Of a stretch of 64,000 nucleotides of DNA, positions 21,579 to 33,553 are shown piece after piece (within the stretch, counting starts at the first letter, position 1; each line of letters begins with the position of its first letter). The notes under the pieces were generated by a model that did no database searches, was not told the origin of the DNA, and worked only from the letters and a program-made list of their open reading frames with translations. Source of the DNA: Phycomyces blakesleeanus NRRL 1555(-) (Eukaryota > Mucoromycota > Mucoromycetes > Mucorales > Phycomycetaceae); the NCBI RefSeq assembly GCF_001638985.1, contig NW_017265134.1, positions 3,764,653-3,828,652 of the forward strand, written 5' to 3'. The position numbers were made by a program, and so were the translations under genes.

Positions 21579-24500
21579 TTACATCCCTTGTGAATGCTGA
21601 TTGTTGTGCTGTTGTGCTTGTTGCGCATGTTGTGTTTGCTGTGCCTGTTGCGCATGCTGTGCATGCTGTGCCTGTTGGTGCTTGGCCTGCATAATCTTTT
21701 GCTGGAATTCTAATATTTCTTGTGGTGACAAATTAATCTCACCGATTGGATTTGCTCCCGCAATCCCAAGTCCAATAACACCGTTTGGATTGCTATTGTT
21801 GTTATTGTTATTGACATTCATTGCCATATTTGGTGAATTGCCATTTCCAATATTGATATTTGAAAGTAACAAACTGTTTGGATTAAGACCTGCAGGACGA
21901 ACACCTTATTGTTCACGAATAGGAATAATAATAATTAATTAATCTTAATGTTATTATTATAAATCAATTATTAATAACACTATGCTTAATAAGTTAATAT
22001 TTACCATTAATACCCTGAGGAACATGGTTGGGTACACCACGATTTGCAGCAGCAGCAGCAGCAGCAGCAGCTGTGGCCATTTGCTGTTTAATCAATTGAT
22101 TTCTCAGCAATTGGACGCTAGCTTGATTTTGATTGATTCCCATATTCATATTTGCAGGAAGTCCGGGCATATTTGGAGGTGTTCCGGCATTTCGTAAAGG
22201 AAGAGATCCGGGTGGTACCATGCCAGGGTTTTGAAGTGTAGGCATCCCGGGAGGAATTGCATTGAGATCTGGGAGGGGTATCCGGGTGAACACAATACCA
22301 ATCAATTTTCCTGACGAGTGTGTCAAAAGCACACCATGTGGCTGTTCGTTTGGCTTTGTGTTTTGACCAGGATTAAACAGGACAGTAGCAATCTATTTTT
22401 TTAAAAATAAATAAATAACAAGTTAGTCATCAAAATGAAAAGAATAGAATAATAATAAAAGTGATTTCAGTAAGCTCTTACGTATTTCTTTTGCTCCAGG
22501 TTACGAACCAAGAGCCCAAAGTTCGTTTGGTCTTGTGTACTACTGGTAGGGAGAGCCCTAAATTGACAGAAAGGCAATTTGTTTTCTAATGCCTGGCGTT
22601 GGAAAGCCTGAGCTTGAGCAAGAGGAGATCGGCCAGCGATCATAATACGCTGTGGCCACATTTCAGGGCGGCTAAAGATATATGTATATAATAAAAAAAA
22701 AAAAGTGAAAGGTCAGATATCAAGTCACAGATATATGTATATTGTTCGCTCTTTATCAAATCTACCATTATTCCTCTCATTATATTACTTATACTTACTA
22801 TTCTTCAAAGCTAACATTGTTTCCTTTGAGTGTAATAGCATATGCGCCACAGAGACAGCTAAATTCTTGGAAAGTTCCATCAGGCGTTTTGATGTGCCAA
22901 ACAATATGCCCTGTCCATATTGGCTGTGTCATCGCGCCTGCTTGTTGTCCATTTTGCTGCTGCTGTTGTTGTTGTTGCTGTTGTTGTTGTTGACTTAAGA
23001 GATTGGCTTGGTTTTGCATCATTTGAGGTGTGATTCCATTAGGAGGCATTCCATTAGGAGCCATGCCATTAGGAGCCATGCCATTAGGAGCCATGCCATT
23101 AGGAACCATACCATTAGGGGCCATGCCATTAGGGGCCATGCCATTAGGAGCCATCACATTAGGGGACATTCCATTAGGTACCATCTCATTCATTACAGGT
23201 CGCATACCAGGCTGCTGTTGTGCTGCCTGTTGTTGTTGTTGCTGTTGTTGTTGTTGTAACATCTGCTGTTGTTGTTGTTGTTGTTGTTGTAACATCTGCT
23301 GTTGTTGTAACTGCTGTTGTTGTAACTGCTGTTGCAACTGTTGCTGTTGCTGAAGATTCATCTGAGCTGCTGCCATCATAAGTCGTTGTTGTTGTTGTTG
23401 GGCTTGTTGCTGCAGTACACTTGTCATTTGAGGATTTTGGGCTCCAATAGCAGTTATTTGTGGGTTCTGTTGCTGGCCTATCATTTGACCTTGCTGATTT
23501 AATTCGGGTACAAGAGGGGGTCTGGCCTGCATAGCCGCAGAAAATGACATTGGGGATGATACACCAGAAGCTGGGTTATTTACTGGATTTCCGAGAGGTA
23601 CAGAGCCATTCGGTTGTTGGGAAAGCTCTGTGCGTCTGATCTGTTCACCCACTTTCTGCATGGCTACGTTAATTGCTTGCAATTGACTTTGGTGAGCAGG
23701 AGTCAAAGGATTAATAGCCAAAATTGAGTTTCGTTTTTGTATAAGGTATTGCTGGATCTGATGTGGATTTTGAGCAGGAGCACCTCTTTGTTGTGCCTGT
23801 TGTGCCTTCTGTGCCTGCAAGGCCATTATGGCCTGTTGTGCTTGTTGCACCTGCTGCTGTGAATGTAACATCTGCTGTTGTACCTGTTGAGGTGTCAATT
23901 GCATGCCCAGCAATCCTTGGTGTTGCTGCATAGGTTGACCCTGGGGTCGCTGCATTTGTATAGGAGAGCCGGTCTGCTCGCGGTTTGGAGAGGGATTCTG
24001 GGTATTTGGCATCGATGGTTGGTTTTTAAGTGTTTTGTGTGGAGCGGTTGGTGATGGTTCGACTTTTATGTGATTAATGGGGGAGTTATTCTGCTCGATT
24101 TTCGAAGTCGGTACATTGGATATGTGAGCAGCCGTAGTATTAGTTGTAGTTGTATTTGCAATAGTAGCTGTAGTGGTAGTAGCTGCAGCGTTAGTAGTAT
24201 TAGGTTGATTTTGTGCTGTTGGGTGTCGTTGAGCAAACTGGACGCCCACTCTTGCACCAGCTTCTGCAAAACGTGCGGCATCAAAGGTTGGTTCGGGTAA
24301 ACTGATCTGACCGGGTACATTTTCGCGTTTTCTCTTTTTGTTCGATTCAGCAACAGGTCCAGGTTGAGGTGAGTTTGCCGAAGGTATTGTGAGCCCAGTT
24401 GGAGGTAGAGCTTGTTTTTGATTGTCTGATAAAGTTTAATTTTTTTGTTTTGATAAATATATGGATATAGATATATTAAAATAAAATAAACTACTTGGGC

Positions 24501-25699
24501 ATAAAGTTTATGAAATGCTTTTTTTTTGTCTTGTTTACCTGATTTCATCTCTACTGTATTAATAGTCGGAGCCGGAGTAGAAACCGGAGCAGACGTGGCT
24601 GCAGGAGTTGTTGAAAGAGCAGTAATAACGGATGGGTTTGTATTGGCGGTAATTGGAACCGGGTTGGAGTTGATCATATTCATTGTAGTAGTAGCTGTTA
24701 TTGTGGGTGTTGGTACAACAGGAAGTTTGAATCCTGCTAGTTTTACAACATGCAAAGGTGAAACTGTTTCATTGATCGAATGTACTTCAACTTGATGATT
24801 GACCTATAATTCCATACACACACATGTTAACTGGTAACAATTTATAATTTAAAACTCGTAGAAATTATCAATACCTCTTTGACAATTTTTTCCAATTCAT
24901 CGTAGCCCTTCTTAGGAGTAATCAAGGACAAGTGTATGTTGTTCTGATATCAAGAAAGAAAGAAAGAAAGAAAGAAAGAAGAAGTGTTTTTAAAAGAATA
25001 TTAATATTAAATATTTCATACATGTATGTTTTTTAGTTGATTCAACTCACTCTTTTCATTTCTTCGGCTATATCTTCCAATTTGTAATTGTCATACTTGT
25101 CGTATAAATTTTTACGCACGCCAGTCTTGTAAGGAGTGCTGTTGGATACAAGAATACAGTGCATAATCTGTTCATTGTTACCGTTGATCTCTTCTTTATA
25201 ATCTGAAAACATCTACAATGATTTGTTAATAAAGAAATAAATAAACTTTAAAACTTAAAAAAAATCTACAAATTTCAGTAGCTTATACATACCTCCAATG
25301 CTGCAACAAGACCTTCTCCTACTGCATTGCGTATCATACCACCCTCTTTGCATGTAATATTTTGGAGGATTTCTTGGAACAAATTGAGCTCAGATGTAAA
25401 ATACTTTCGATCGACTGTCGCAGTTGATGATCTTTCATAATCTCCATAAATCACCAAGCCATATTTTAAAACAGGCTGTTTAAAAGAAGCAGCGGTAACC
25501 CATACGAGAATAATAATCATAATCATAATTAATCAGTAAAGAATAAAGAGAGATGCCCAAAAATCAAGGATTAATGATACCATACCGTGACTTTTGTCTT
25601 TGATTGACGGTGGTCTCCTTCTGAAATAATGGGAGAACGAAGCTGCCTAGGGTATTGTGGATCAAGTAAAAGTTATTTTAGGCTAAAGCTTAAGTTTCT

Positions 25700-25734
<35 letters not shown>

Positions 25735-26006
25735 ATGCATATATTTGATACATCTTTATATAAAAAGTGTCTCATAGAATGTTGAATTTACCTGAGAATA
25801 GGTTCAATATAAGCCTCATATATTGTACTCAAGTGAGGATTCATTCGTGCTGATCCATCAATCACCAATACACATGCAACCTCTTTACGATGATGGTGAG
25901 GAGAAACGATCTGTGGAGATTGATGTGGAATGCCGGCTGGGGATGAATGTGACCCAGGCGTAGATGCATTCATTGCAGGCGAAACATTAACGGCTGATAT
26001 AGACAT
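21579..26006 (-). CDS. MED25: Mediator subunit 25 (MED25) homologue
   Basis: Ten exons on the minus strand give 1,161 residues: 26006-25792, 25646-25586, 25475-25293, 25212-25051, 24943-24875, 24803-24539, 24425-22799, 22671-22482, 22392-22005 and 21904-21579. Residues ~42-230 resemble the MED25 von Willebrand A domain (ACVLVIDGSARM, LKYGLVIYGDY, EGGMIRNAVGEGLVAALE, HCILVSNSTPY, ITPKK). A nuclear-localisation-like KKRKR follows near residue 350, then a very long Gln-rich linker. Residues ~817-966 resemble the activator-interacting ACID/PTOV domain (IWTGHIVW, MWPQRIMI, LPFCQFRAL, GLLVRNLEQKK, SGKLIGIVF). MED25 links activators to Mediator and Pol II. The C-terminal tail is Ala/Gln/Asn-rich. 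Confidence 0.85.
23030..23200 (-). repeat. Pentapeptide (NGMAP-type) coding repeat in MED25
   Basis: About ten 15-bp units (plus-strand GGAGCCATGCCATTA and variants) encode tandem N-G-M-A/V/P-P repeats inside the MED25 linker. They sit beside CAA/CAG glutamine tracts at about 22965-22992 and 23218-23400. These tracts are likely to vary in length between strains. Confidence 0.85.
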
Positions 26007-27276
26007 TGAGATCCAGAATGATAAAAAAGAATGTGTTCGATTCTAATGACGCGTTAAGGATGTTGCTGCTTGACACACTGAGTTTCTCTATCTGATTTGA
26101 TTTATATAGTATGATATAAAAGGTACAAGAATAGATAGAGAGACAGAGAGTAGAGAGAAAAAAGAGAAAGAACCGAACTAAATAGGAATTAGATAGAGAC
26201 TAGGGCTCAAAGTAAATTATAGAACGCTTATAACAAAGGAAAATATTATTATTATTACTTTAAAAAAAAGAAAAATATAAAAAAGAAATTTGGTGGGTAA
26301 GTTCAAGAAGTATGTTTAAGAAAACAGTGCAAGAAAGAAGAACCAAACTTTATCAAGCTCCACACCGATTCCAATTAAAGATTCCATTGATTTACGTCAT
26401 CAAGTCTATCATATAGGGCTTCAGTTGCGGAAGCAAAAATAAAATAAAATAAAATAAAAATTGTAGTGGTGCCACTTGGTTAATTATGCACTGTAATGTA
26501 TATTCAATAGAATATTTTATGTGTATATATATCTCTTTATATATATATACTTTCTTTCTCTCTTGCCCATAATTTTTTTATATAAAAGCAGTTTGTGAGG
26601 AATTGATGGTTTCCAAGTAAAGATGTTCAAAGTATTATATTTTCTGGTATTCTGTGGTCAAGATAGCCTGACCAGCAAATCCTTATTGTGGTAGTCAGCT
26701 ATCTGTTTTCGGTTTTGTACAGCTCCTCAGAAATTTATTACAGTTGATTTATAATCCGCAGTAGATTAAAAACATTTTGAGTACTACAGTACTGAATGGG
26801 TGAGCAGATATCCAAAAGGCTTGCATTTGTGCGGAAAGAGTACAATGTTAATATTCAGAAACAACTGTCTTAAATTCTTGTCCTAATTTGTTTTTGCACA
26901 CACTTCGAGTGGACACATGTGAGTTACAAGGAGTGAATTGTTTTTTTTTTGGGGGATAACTTTTCATTTTGGATAAAGAAACCATGATCTTCTTTAGACT
27001 CTTCCTTTTCTTCTTTCTTATTTCCAGATCATTTAAGACTACCCAATAAAATATTATGATTTTGCTTCTCTTTTAAAATAATATCTAGTATCCTGTATCT
27101 ATCCAGCCAGCTGAGCTACATGAATTGGGCAAAATATTGAATATTTGTTGGAAATAGTCAAGCATTTTTTTTTATCTCTTGGATTTGTTCTTTTCTAATT
27201 TTTTTATTACTACTAATATTATTATCTGTACATAGCATATACCCTACTATGCTCTAATATTCTCTAAATGTAAGCT
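26007..27276. other. Intergenic, MED25 promoter side and E2 3' end
   Basis: This 1.3-kb stretch holds a purine-rich tract (26130-26175), an (AATAA)n run at 26440-26460 and A/T-rich DNA. The proximal part next to 26007 should carry the MED25 promoter. No coding feature is seen. Confidence 0.4.
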
Positions 27277-28965
27277 TCATTTAAGCATACTTGTAAAAAT
27301 AGCTGGATTCTCAACCCAATGCTTCCACTGATTACTGAATCGAGCCATAGTCGCACCATCAATCAGGCGATGATCTGCAGCCCAACTGATGGGCATTACT
27401 TGCTTTGCAACAATCTTTCCATTCTCCAGTCGTGGCAAGGTCTGTATTTTTCCAAGCGCAACAATAGCCAGCTCTGATGGAAAGACCATTGGATTTGCAT
27501 AAGTCCCACCAAAAGTTCCGCTGTTTGACAATGTGATTGTGGCACCTGTCAAATCACTAGCCGAGAGCTCGTTCTTTTTACCTAAGCTGACCAGGCGATG
27601 CAACTCGGACGCAATCTCAAACAAGTTCTTGTCCTGGACGTCCTTGATATTAGGGACTTTAAGACCTTGGGGTGTGTCCATGGCAAGGCCGATGTTATGA
27701 GAGGTCTTGTAGACCACCTGATTAAGTCTTCCTTGGTCTGAAGTGGTAATGGAGGCATTCATGATCGGGAACTGGGTTAAGGCTAGAGAAAGAGACTTTA
27801 GAAGGATAGGTAGGTGGGATATTTTGGTGAAGGGATGGCGTCCAGGATGATCAGAAATAGACTTGTTCAAGGCCTGTCGATAGGTATTTGTGAGAGTGAG
27901 ATCTACTTCATCTTTGTACCCCAGCTGAGGAATCGCAAGTGAGTGAGTCATGGCCAGGAACATGACTTTTTGGGTGTCAGTCAATGGTGTGCCCTGGTTG
28001 TTTGGATCTACACTCAAGACAGGTTGTGAGGGGCTAATGAGCTCAACCGCAATTGGTCGTCTAAGATCTGGATTGGATACCAAAAAAAATGTGTGTTTGA
28101 AATTAATTGCTAAACTTTATATGTACAGAAACACGCACACACACACACATTTGCGTGCATTACTTGCCTGTAGTATCCTTTTTCTCGGTCAAAAAGCGAA
28201 TAATGTCTTCCTTGAGCACTCTTTGGTTCTTTCCAGTTCCTTTGATTTCAGTAACCTCGAGATTATTTTCAAAAAGTAATCTTCGAACAGCCGGAGTAGC
28301 CAAACTAAGAACACCTGGATCTCTGGATCTGTTTTCTACCAATGGTGTCTCGACTGGTTTTGTGTTTGGTATACTTTCTGGTACTTTAACATTCTCTGCA
28401 ACTGGTGTATTTTGTCCATCCACATATTCGTCGGCAGTCTCGATATCAACCAGAGGAGCTCCTACTGTGGCAACTCCATTGAGTTGATAGTGAAGTTTAC
28501 TGATCATTCCTGCATATCGAGATGTGATTTCCACTGCTGCCTTATCTGACTGAACCTCACAGATCCTATCAAACTCCTCGACAACCGAACCTGGCTGTAC
28601 AAACCTGCACAAATTATCAAAAAACAGAAACAGAATATAAAAAAAAATGTAAGTCAGAATTCTTAGAAACAATGTAATAAGGCCAGAGTTTTCTTTTCTT
28701 TTATTATTATTATTATTATACCATTGAATAATTTCAACTTCTCGGATACCTTCACCAATGTCAGCCAGCAGAAAAGGTTGTTTGGCTCTTGATAGTATAG
28801 ATGAGTGGAAGGAACGTCTGGTAATCCATGGCTTATAGACGTATTTTTCCTGGTGTGTAGTCCAGGTTAAGTCCTGAATACGAAACACACAATGAATATA
28901 TATGAACATACCACAGTTCCCTTTGTAGTTTTTAAGAAGTTTAGGCTAGTTGTCCTTGAGTACAT
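27277..28965 (-). CDS. Branched-chain 2-oxoacid dehydrogenase E2 (dihydrolipoyl transacylase)
   Basis: Four exons (28965-28912, 28873-28722, 28604-28168, 28067-27277) give 477 residues, close to the animal DBT length. An Arg-rich N terminus (TRRSFHSSILSR) looks like a mitochondrial targeting peptide. A lipoyl domain follows (residues ~48-125) with the acceptor Lys in QSDKAAVE at about 90, a peripheral-subunit-binding domain (ATPAVRRLLFENN...GTGKNQRVLKEDI), and the acyltransferase domain ending with the catalytic H447-x3-D451 in DHRLIDG. The enzyme transfers branched acyl groups to CoA in Leu/Ile/Val breakdown. The first intron is only 38 bases. The third uses a GC donor (ACAG/GCAAGT) in my model; a GT alternative five bases later with an acceptor seven bases later also keeps frame. 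Confidence 0.9.
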
Positions 28966-29576
28966 TTTCCAAGGCAAGTATGTGTATAGATATATATATG
29001 AACTGAAGAGTAAGGATATCAGAGAGAAGAAAGAAAGGAGGAAAGTAAAATAAAGAACAAGGTCTTGTAAGATTCGATGTGCGTGGGAAAATATGGATCC
29101 AAATGAAGAAAGTGTTTATTTTAGACGGAGCTTGGGATCAGAATTTATGTACACAAAATACTTTCGATTGAGCTCGGGACGTTTTGATATATATTGTGAA
29201 AAAATTGTAGTCTTTTAGTAGACGTTTATATTCTACTTCTCCTTTTGGGATAAACAGAGAGATGTCTTGAGATTACTTTATAAAATAATTCAAAGCTTTT
29301 TTTAATTATGTCTTAGACTTTATTTTCGCTAAATAGGTTGCATCAAGTATAATACCAAATCTGATCCCTAACTACAAGCACAAAGTGAGATGAAAGTCAA
29401 TGGCATTGCAGTTGACATGGATTTCTCTAGAGAATTCAATAAATTGAGAGTATATTAAGAATATAAATTGTATATACAGTCACTGTGATGTTTGGCAGAA
29501 GAATCATAAATAGGATACTGCATAAAAAATATAAAGAGAGATAGAGAGAGAGATAGAGGGAGAGATACCAATGCTT
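28966..29576. promoter_or_regulatory. Intergenic, E2 promoter and RRP45 3' side
   Basis: This 0.6-kb region lies upstream of the E2 gene and downstream of RRP45, both on the minus strand. It contains a (GA)n tract near 29533-29570. No coding feature is seen. Promoter role for the part near 28966 is inferred. Confidence 0.35.
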
Positions 29577-30982
29577 TTATTTCCTTGAAGTTTGTCTGTA
29601 ACACAAGAAGAAGAACAGGATTAGCAAAAAGAAAAAGAAAAAGAAAATGTTGCTTTGGTTTACTCCTTTATCCCCCTTTTTTTCATTTAATTTACCTTGC
29701 TGCCTTGTCATCTTCAAGTGCCTTTTTTATTTGTTCTGTGATTTCTGTAACCTTAACAAGTGCAATCTGGGAGCATCGTAGGACCTGATCCATCTCCAGT
29801 GGAATACCACCTGCCTTTGACAATGCACAGATCTCTTTGTGGATGTTCATAGTAATGGTCATATCACCCTCCTTGACCTGTTCCTCCAAATAACTGGGAT
29901 CTACAGTCAAGTACTCACTGTCCATAATGTCAGTAAATCGTTTGGGATGGTACACTATGGAGAAAAAAATATTTACCCATTGTCAAAAAAGCCAAATGTA
30001 ATACAGATCGGTATATGATGCACACTCAAGGGTACTGGGTTACGCTGGTCAACTGGATGCTGCAGGACATCATATCAATACCAATACCAATACCAAAATT
30101 GACGCACTAAATGTTCCTAGATGCTTTATTACTTACAATTGTTACTTCTTCTCCAACAACTGTGACATCAGGTCGTCTGAAATGCAAGAGAGCAGTGATG
30201 GCAGCTATGCACGCACAATCCACCAGATTTCCATCATGATCCAAGAAATGAAGGTCTACGCGAATTTGCCAGACCTAAACCCACACACACACATATATAT
30301 ATATATTAAATACGCTTGCACACTTGAAAATACAATCTACTTTATAACAAACCTTTTCACCGGCTACAATACAAAGACCCTCGGTATCAATGGCTCTGCT
30401 ACGACGCATAGCCTTTTCAATGATACGACTAATTAAAACCTCTTCCTCTGATCGACTATTGATTTAAAAATAATAACAAAAAAAAGTCGGTATCAATACA
30501 TGCATATACATATCTTTCTTTCTTTCCAATAAACGTGTAATACAAAAAAACTTGTTTTTTTTAAAAATAATAATAATAATAATAAATGAATCTCACCTTC
30601 CAGATTCAAAAGTTGGGCAGGCCATTGGTGAAATCTCAGTATTGAACAAAAGCATACCCTCTGTAGGCTTGTCTGGACGAGGACGCACGACTTCTGCGGT
30701 TACCTTTGCTGCAATTCTTTATATTATTATTATTATTATTATTATTTATTTTAAATGTTAGTAATTATGTTTCTTTTTTATTATTCAAATCCAAAACTTT
30801 GTATTTTTCAGTTTTTACCTTGTTTTTCCTAATTGAACTTGCACATAACCAAAATCTTGGCCAAATGTCAATTCAATAGACCGCATGTCATATACACCGC
30901 GACCATCGACACGACGTCCGTCTTTGAGGGCGCTCAAGAGAAACTGGCTCTCGTTGATGCTAGGATCGATTTCTTTGACCAT
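29577..30982 (-). CDS. RRP45: Exosome core subunit RRP45 (EXOSC9)
   Basis: Seven exons (30982-30819, 30716-30597, 30455-30353, 30274-30137, 30059-29977, 29917-29696, 29595-29577) give 282 residues, near the yeast Rrp45 length. RNase PH-fold landmarks are DGRRVDGRG near the N terminus, VQVQLGKTR, VRPRPDKPTEGMLLFNTEISPMA, RIIEKAMRRSRAIDTEGLCIVAG, LDHDGNLVDCACIAAITAL, then NPVPLSVHHIPICITFGFF and EYLTVDP. The protein belongs to the nine-subunit RNA exosome ring in nucleus and cytoplasm, which degrades or trims RNA. It ends soon after the RNase PH domain (ALEDDKAARQTSRK), lacking the long acidic tail of animal EXOSC9. Divergent to the snoRNP-factor gene at 31604. Confidence 0.9.
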
Positions 30983-31603
30983 GCTATGATGAATTTAAAG
31001 ATATATGTATATGTAAAAACAAAATGAAATGTGTCTCTAGTGTGTGAATCTGCCAGTCTTAATCTTGCTTGAAGACAGTCCAATTTTTTTTTACAAGCAA
31101 CTCTTTTTTTTCCAAAAAAAAAATTGTGTGTGCGTAAATTACAGTTTACTTTTGTGTGTAATTATTAATTTTTCACTATAAACTTTATATACAGAATATC
31201 CTATCAATTCTAGCAGCATTGCTTAATGATGTATTTATTTTTGGTCTATTAGAATAAGAGTAGTGGAGGTATAGGGCTTATTATTAAAAGCTAATCATTT
31301 ATCTATACACTGTAATTAATATATTAACTTGGACTGACAGATCAAACGAGCTTAGTCCTTGCGGCTGCATTCCTTCCCCCTTCTTCTTTTCATTATTAAA
31401 ATATGAAATTGTGCCTAGCAAAAAAAAATCAGTGCCACTGACATTTGTCCATTTTTGGTAGTGACTGGCAAAAAAACAAAAAGCCACGGATTAAAAAACC
31501 GACATCAATCAACTATACTATAGCCTCTTTCTCTCTTTTTTTTTTTAATATAAACTTCTTTTTGCTACTTGACAATACATTATTATTATATACGAAACCA
31601 AAT
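30983..31603. promoter_or_regulatory. Bidirectional promoter region RRP45 / NOPCHAP1-like
   Basis: This 621-bp stretch separates two divergently transcribed RNA/ribosome-biogenesis genes and must hold both promoters. A short pyrimidine-rich tract (CTCTTTCTCTC) lies just upstream of the plus-strand gene. No factor site is assigned. Confidence 0.4.
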
Positions 31604-32158
31604 ATGAGCTCCCAACAAAATCACTCGTCAGATCTTTTGAATATTCCCGGTAGAGAAAAGACTCTTGGTGAGAATAACATACATATACATTATTATTACT
31701 ATTTTTTTTTTTACAAAAGAAAGAAACTTATAATTTTTTGTGTAAAAGCCAAACTTTTAGCGGATACAAATCTCTTGGGCAACACTAAAGAAGAGTTGAA
31801 AAAGAATGGACCACAGATTCCTTTTATTCCCCCTCCAGAAGAACGAAAGACATTCAAGATCGCTCCACCTACTGACATCATGTCTCGCCTTCAGGCATTC
31901 TTACCGCAAATACAAGCTGCTAATGCCAGTCTTCAAAACATGAAACCAGAGGATCTTGACATTGAGCAAGTCGAGGAAGACGAACAATACATTGAAATGA
32001 ATCTTGGATTGGGAGTATATGAACACAAGCGAGAAGTTTCAGACAGTGAAGACGATGAAGACGATGATGATGATATTGTGATGCCCAATGCTGTCAACAA
32101 TGACAAGAAAGTCAAGCCAAACATCGAATTTATGTCTGAAGACAGTGATTCTGACTAG
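31604..32158 (+). CDS. NOPCHAP1-like box C/D snoRNP assembly factor
   Basis: Two exons (31604-31667, 31749-32158) give 157 residues. The central block IMSRLQAFLPQIQAANASL followed by DIEQVEEDEQYIEMNL matches the pattern of NOPCHAP1 (C12orf45), where a xxLQxFLPQMxxAN helix precedes an IxMDVALFE-like element. The C terminus is acidic and serine-rich (SDSEDDEDDDDD, SEDSDSD), as in that family. In humans NOPCHAP1 bridges NOP58 to the R2TP chaperone during box C/D snoRNP assembly in the nucleus. The same role here is inferred from the motif. The short N terminus contains IPGREKTLAK. The gene faces away from RRP45. Confidence 0.75.
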   Translation: MSSQQNHSSDLLNIPGREKTLGENNIHIHYYYYFFFYKRKKLIIFCVKAKLLADTNLLGNTKEELKKNGPQIPFIPPPEERKTFKIAPPTDIMSRLQAFLPQIQAANASLQNMKPEDLDIEQVEEDEQYIEMNLGLGVYEHKREVSDSEDDEDDDDDIVMPNAVNNDKKVKPNIEFMSEDSDSD

Positions 32159-33154
32159 GATTATTTCTACTTACTTTTTACTTATCCCATCTTATCCTTC
32201 TGTTTTTCTCTAAAGAACAAAAACAAAAAAAAACCTAGAAAAATGACATGTATATATACACACACACACACACACGCAGACGCAGACGCAGACACACGAC
32301 CCATACAATCCCAAACATCTTTTTTTTCTCTTTATACTCATATATCATTGAAACAAAACTTATTGCTACCTTTAGCTTTTTTATCTTTAGTAAACAATAA
32401 TATTATTATTCCATTCACACACATTCACACACATTCACACACATTCACACACATTCACACACATATACATACAGTCTCTATTTCATATACACATGTCTTT
32501 TATCATTTGATTTTTGTTTTTGTAGTTCTGGCGTAGGTTATGCTTTCTTTCATTGAGATTGATAGAAATCCTCAAAGGGGGGGTTGGATGATCGATAGTA
32601 ATAAAGTGGTTCTTATTACTGCTCTTCTCTTACGGGAGGGACACCGCAAGGACGAACCATTTTCTAAACACAGGCCCATACACTTGATGTTAATATACAC
32701 AATCTCATTTGACACATGCCCGTTATCATCTTTATAATTGATTTATATAAGAATTATGAGTTTGCTTGCCTCCATAATGTTCATCTTCACGCGTGCCTTG
32801 CATTCATTCTCAGCAACAGAAAAGAAAGACAAAAGAGAGTTATGGCCAACGTAGGATGCATAACTGTCTCGCTGCTGGTTGGTCAACCATTCACTAAAGA
32901 AAAGAAGAATAAATTTGAGCATAAACACACACACATTTACATAATCATTATAATTATAATTATAATTATGCTATTAAATAGTTTTAGGGCATTACTGCTT
33001 GATTGTGTCGGCATGTCCAGTACCAACGTATTTAGATTGTACTATTGTAATAGTAACATTAATAAAGAAAAAAAATATGTGGAAATTTTAGGGGATGATT
33101 AGATCTCGATCGTCCCAATCTATATATAAATTCAAATATCAATTCCTACAGTGC
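32159..33154. other. Intergenic with tandem CA-rich repeats
   Basis: The stretch holds (CA)n and CAGACG units at 32258-32295, five tandem copies of the 10-mer CACACATTCA at about 32416-32465, and (ATTATA)n at about 32944-32967. No coding feature is recognised in roughly 1 kb. Confidence 0.5.
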
Positions 33155-33553
33155 TCAATCTGACTGTTGACGTTGAAGCGATCCTAAAAAAAGAGAGAGA
33201 GAGAGTCAAATGGAGTTATTGAACTGAATAATGTATATATTTATATACATTTTTTGATAAGTTTAAAGTAATAATCTAGATTAACACACTGAATTTAATA
33301 GCTTACCATTAACAATAAGCTTATCCAACAAGGCTGTGTTGAAAAATGGGAATATGTTTAAATTAGAGACAAAAGTCAAGAAAATCGAGAGTGCCGTTTG
33401 TGACTTTGGATTGTTCCTAGTGACGTTGATAAATGCACCAGTTTCTTTGAAATCAGTCTCAAAAAAGAAAAAAAAAAGAAAGAAATAGGTAGAATGGCCT
33501 TAGTTTGAAGCATATTACACTTTGTGTGCCGACGTCACCTTTGCACCCCACAT
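33155..33553 (-). CDS. Candidate small three-exon membrane protein (64 aa)
   Basis: Exons 33553-33539, 33457-33307 and 33183-33155 join in frame with GT..AG introns to give 64 residues beginning [17 protein letters not shown]. The central part ([19 protein letters not shown]) is hydrophobic enough for one membrane span, and the tail is polar (SLQRQQSD). The length and layout recall small tail-anchored organelle proteins, but I recognise no family. Support is the open middle exon with consistent splice sites and balanced codons; the first exon of five codons is the weakest point. It is divergent from, and overlaps the promoter of, the pterin dehydratase gene. Confidence 0.4.

Noticed and set aside
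22705..23353. Plus-strand Cys/Leu-rich frames opposite the MED25 glutamine tracts
   Set aside because: These are antisense shadows of CAA/CAG and NGMAP coding repeats.
24066..24755. 229-codon minus-strand frame covering a MED25 intron
   Set aside because: It reads through the intron between two real exons and switches out of the MED25 frame; the spliced model keeps both domains intact.
32240..32540. CRISPR-like array of CACACATTCA units
   Set aside because: A simple 10-bp tandem microsatellite without spacers, in a eukaryotic genome.
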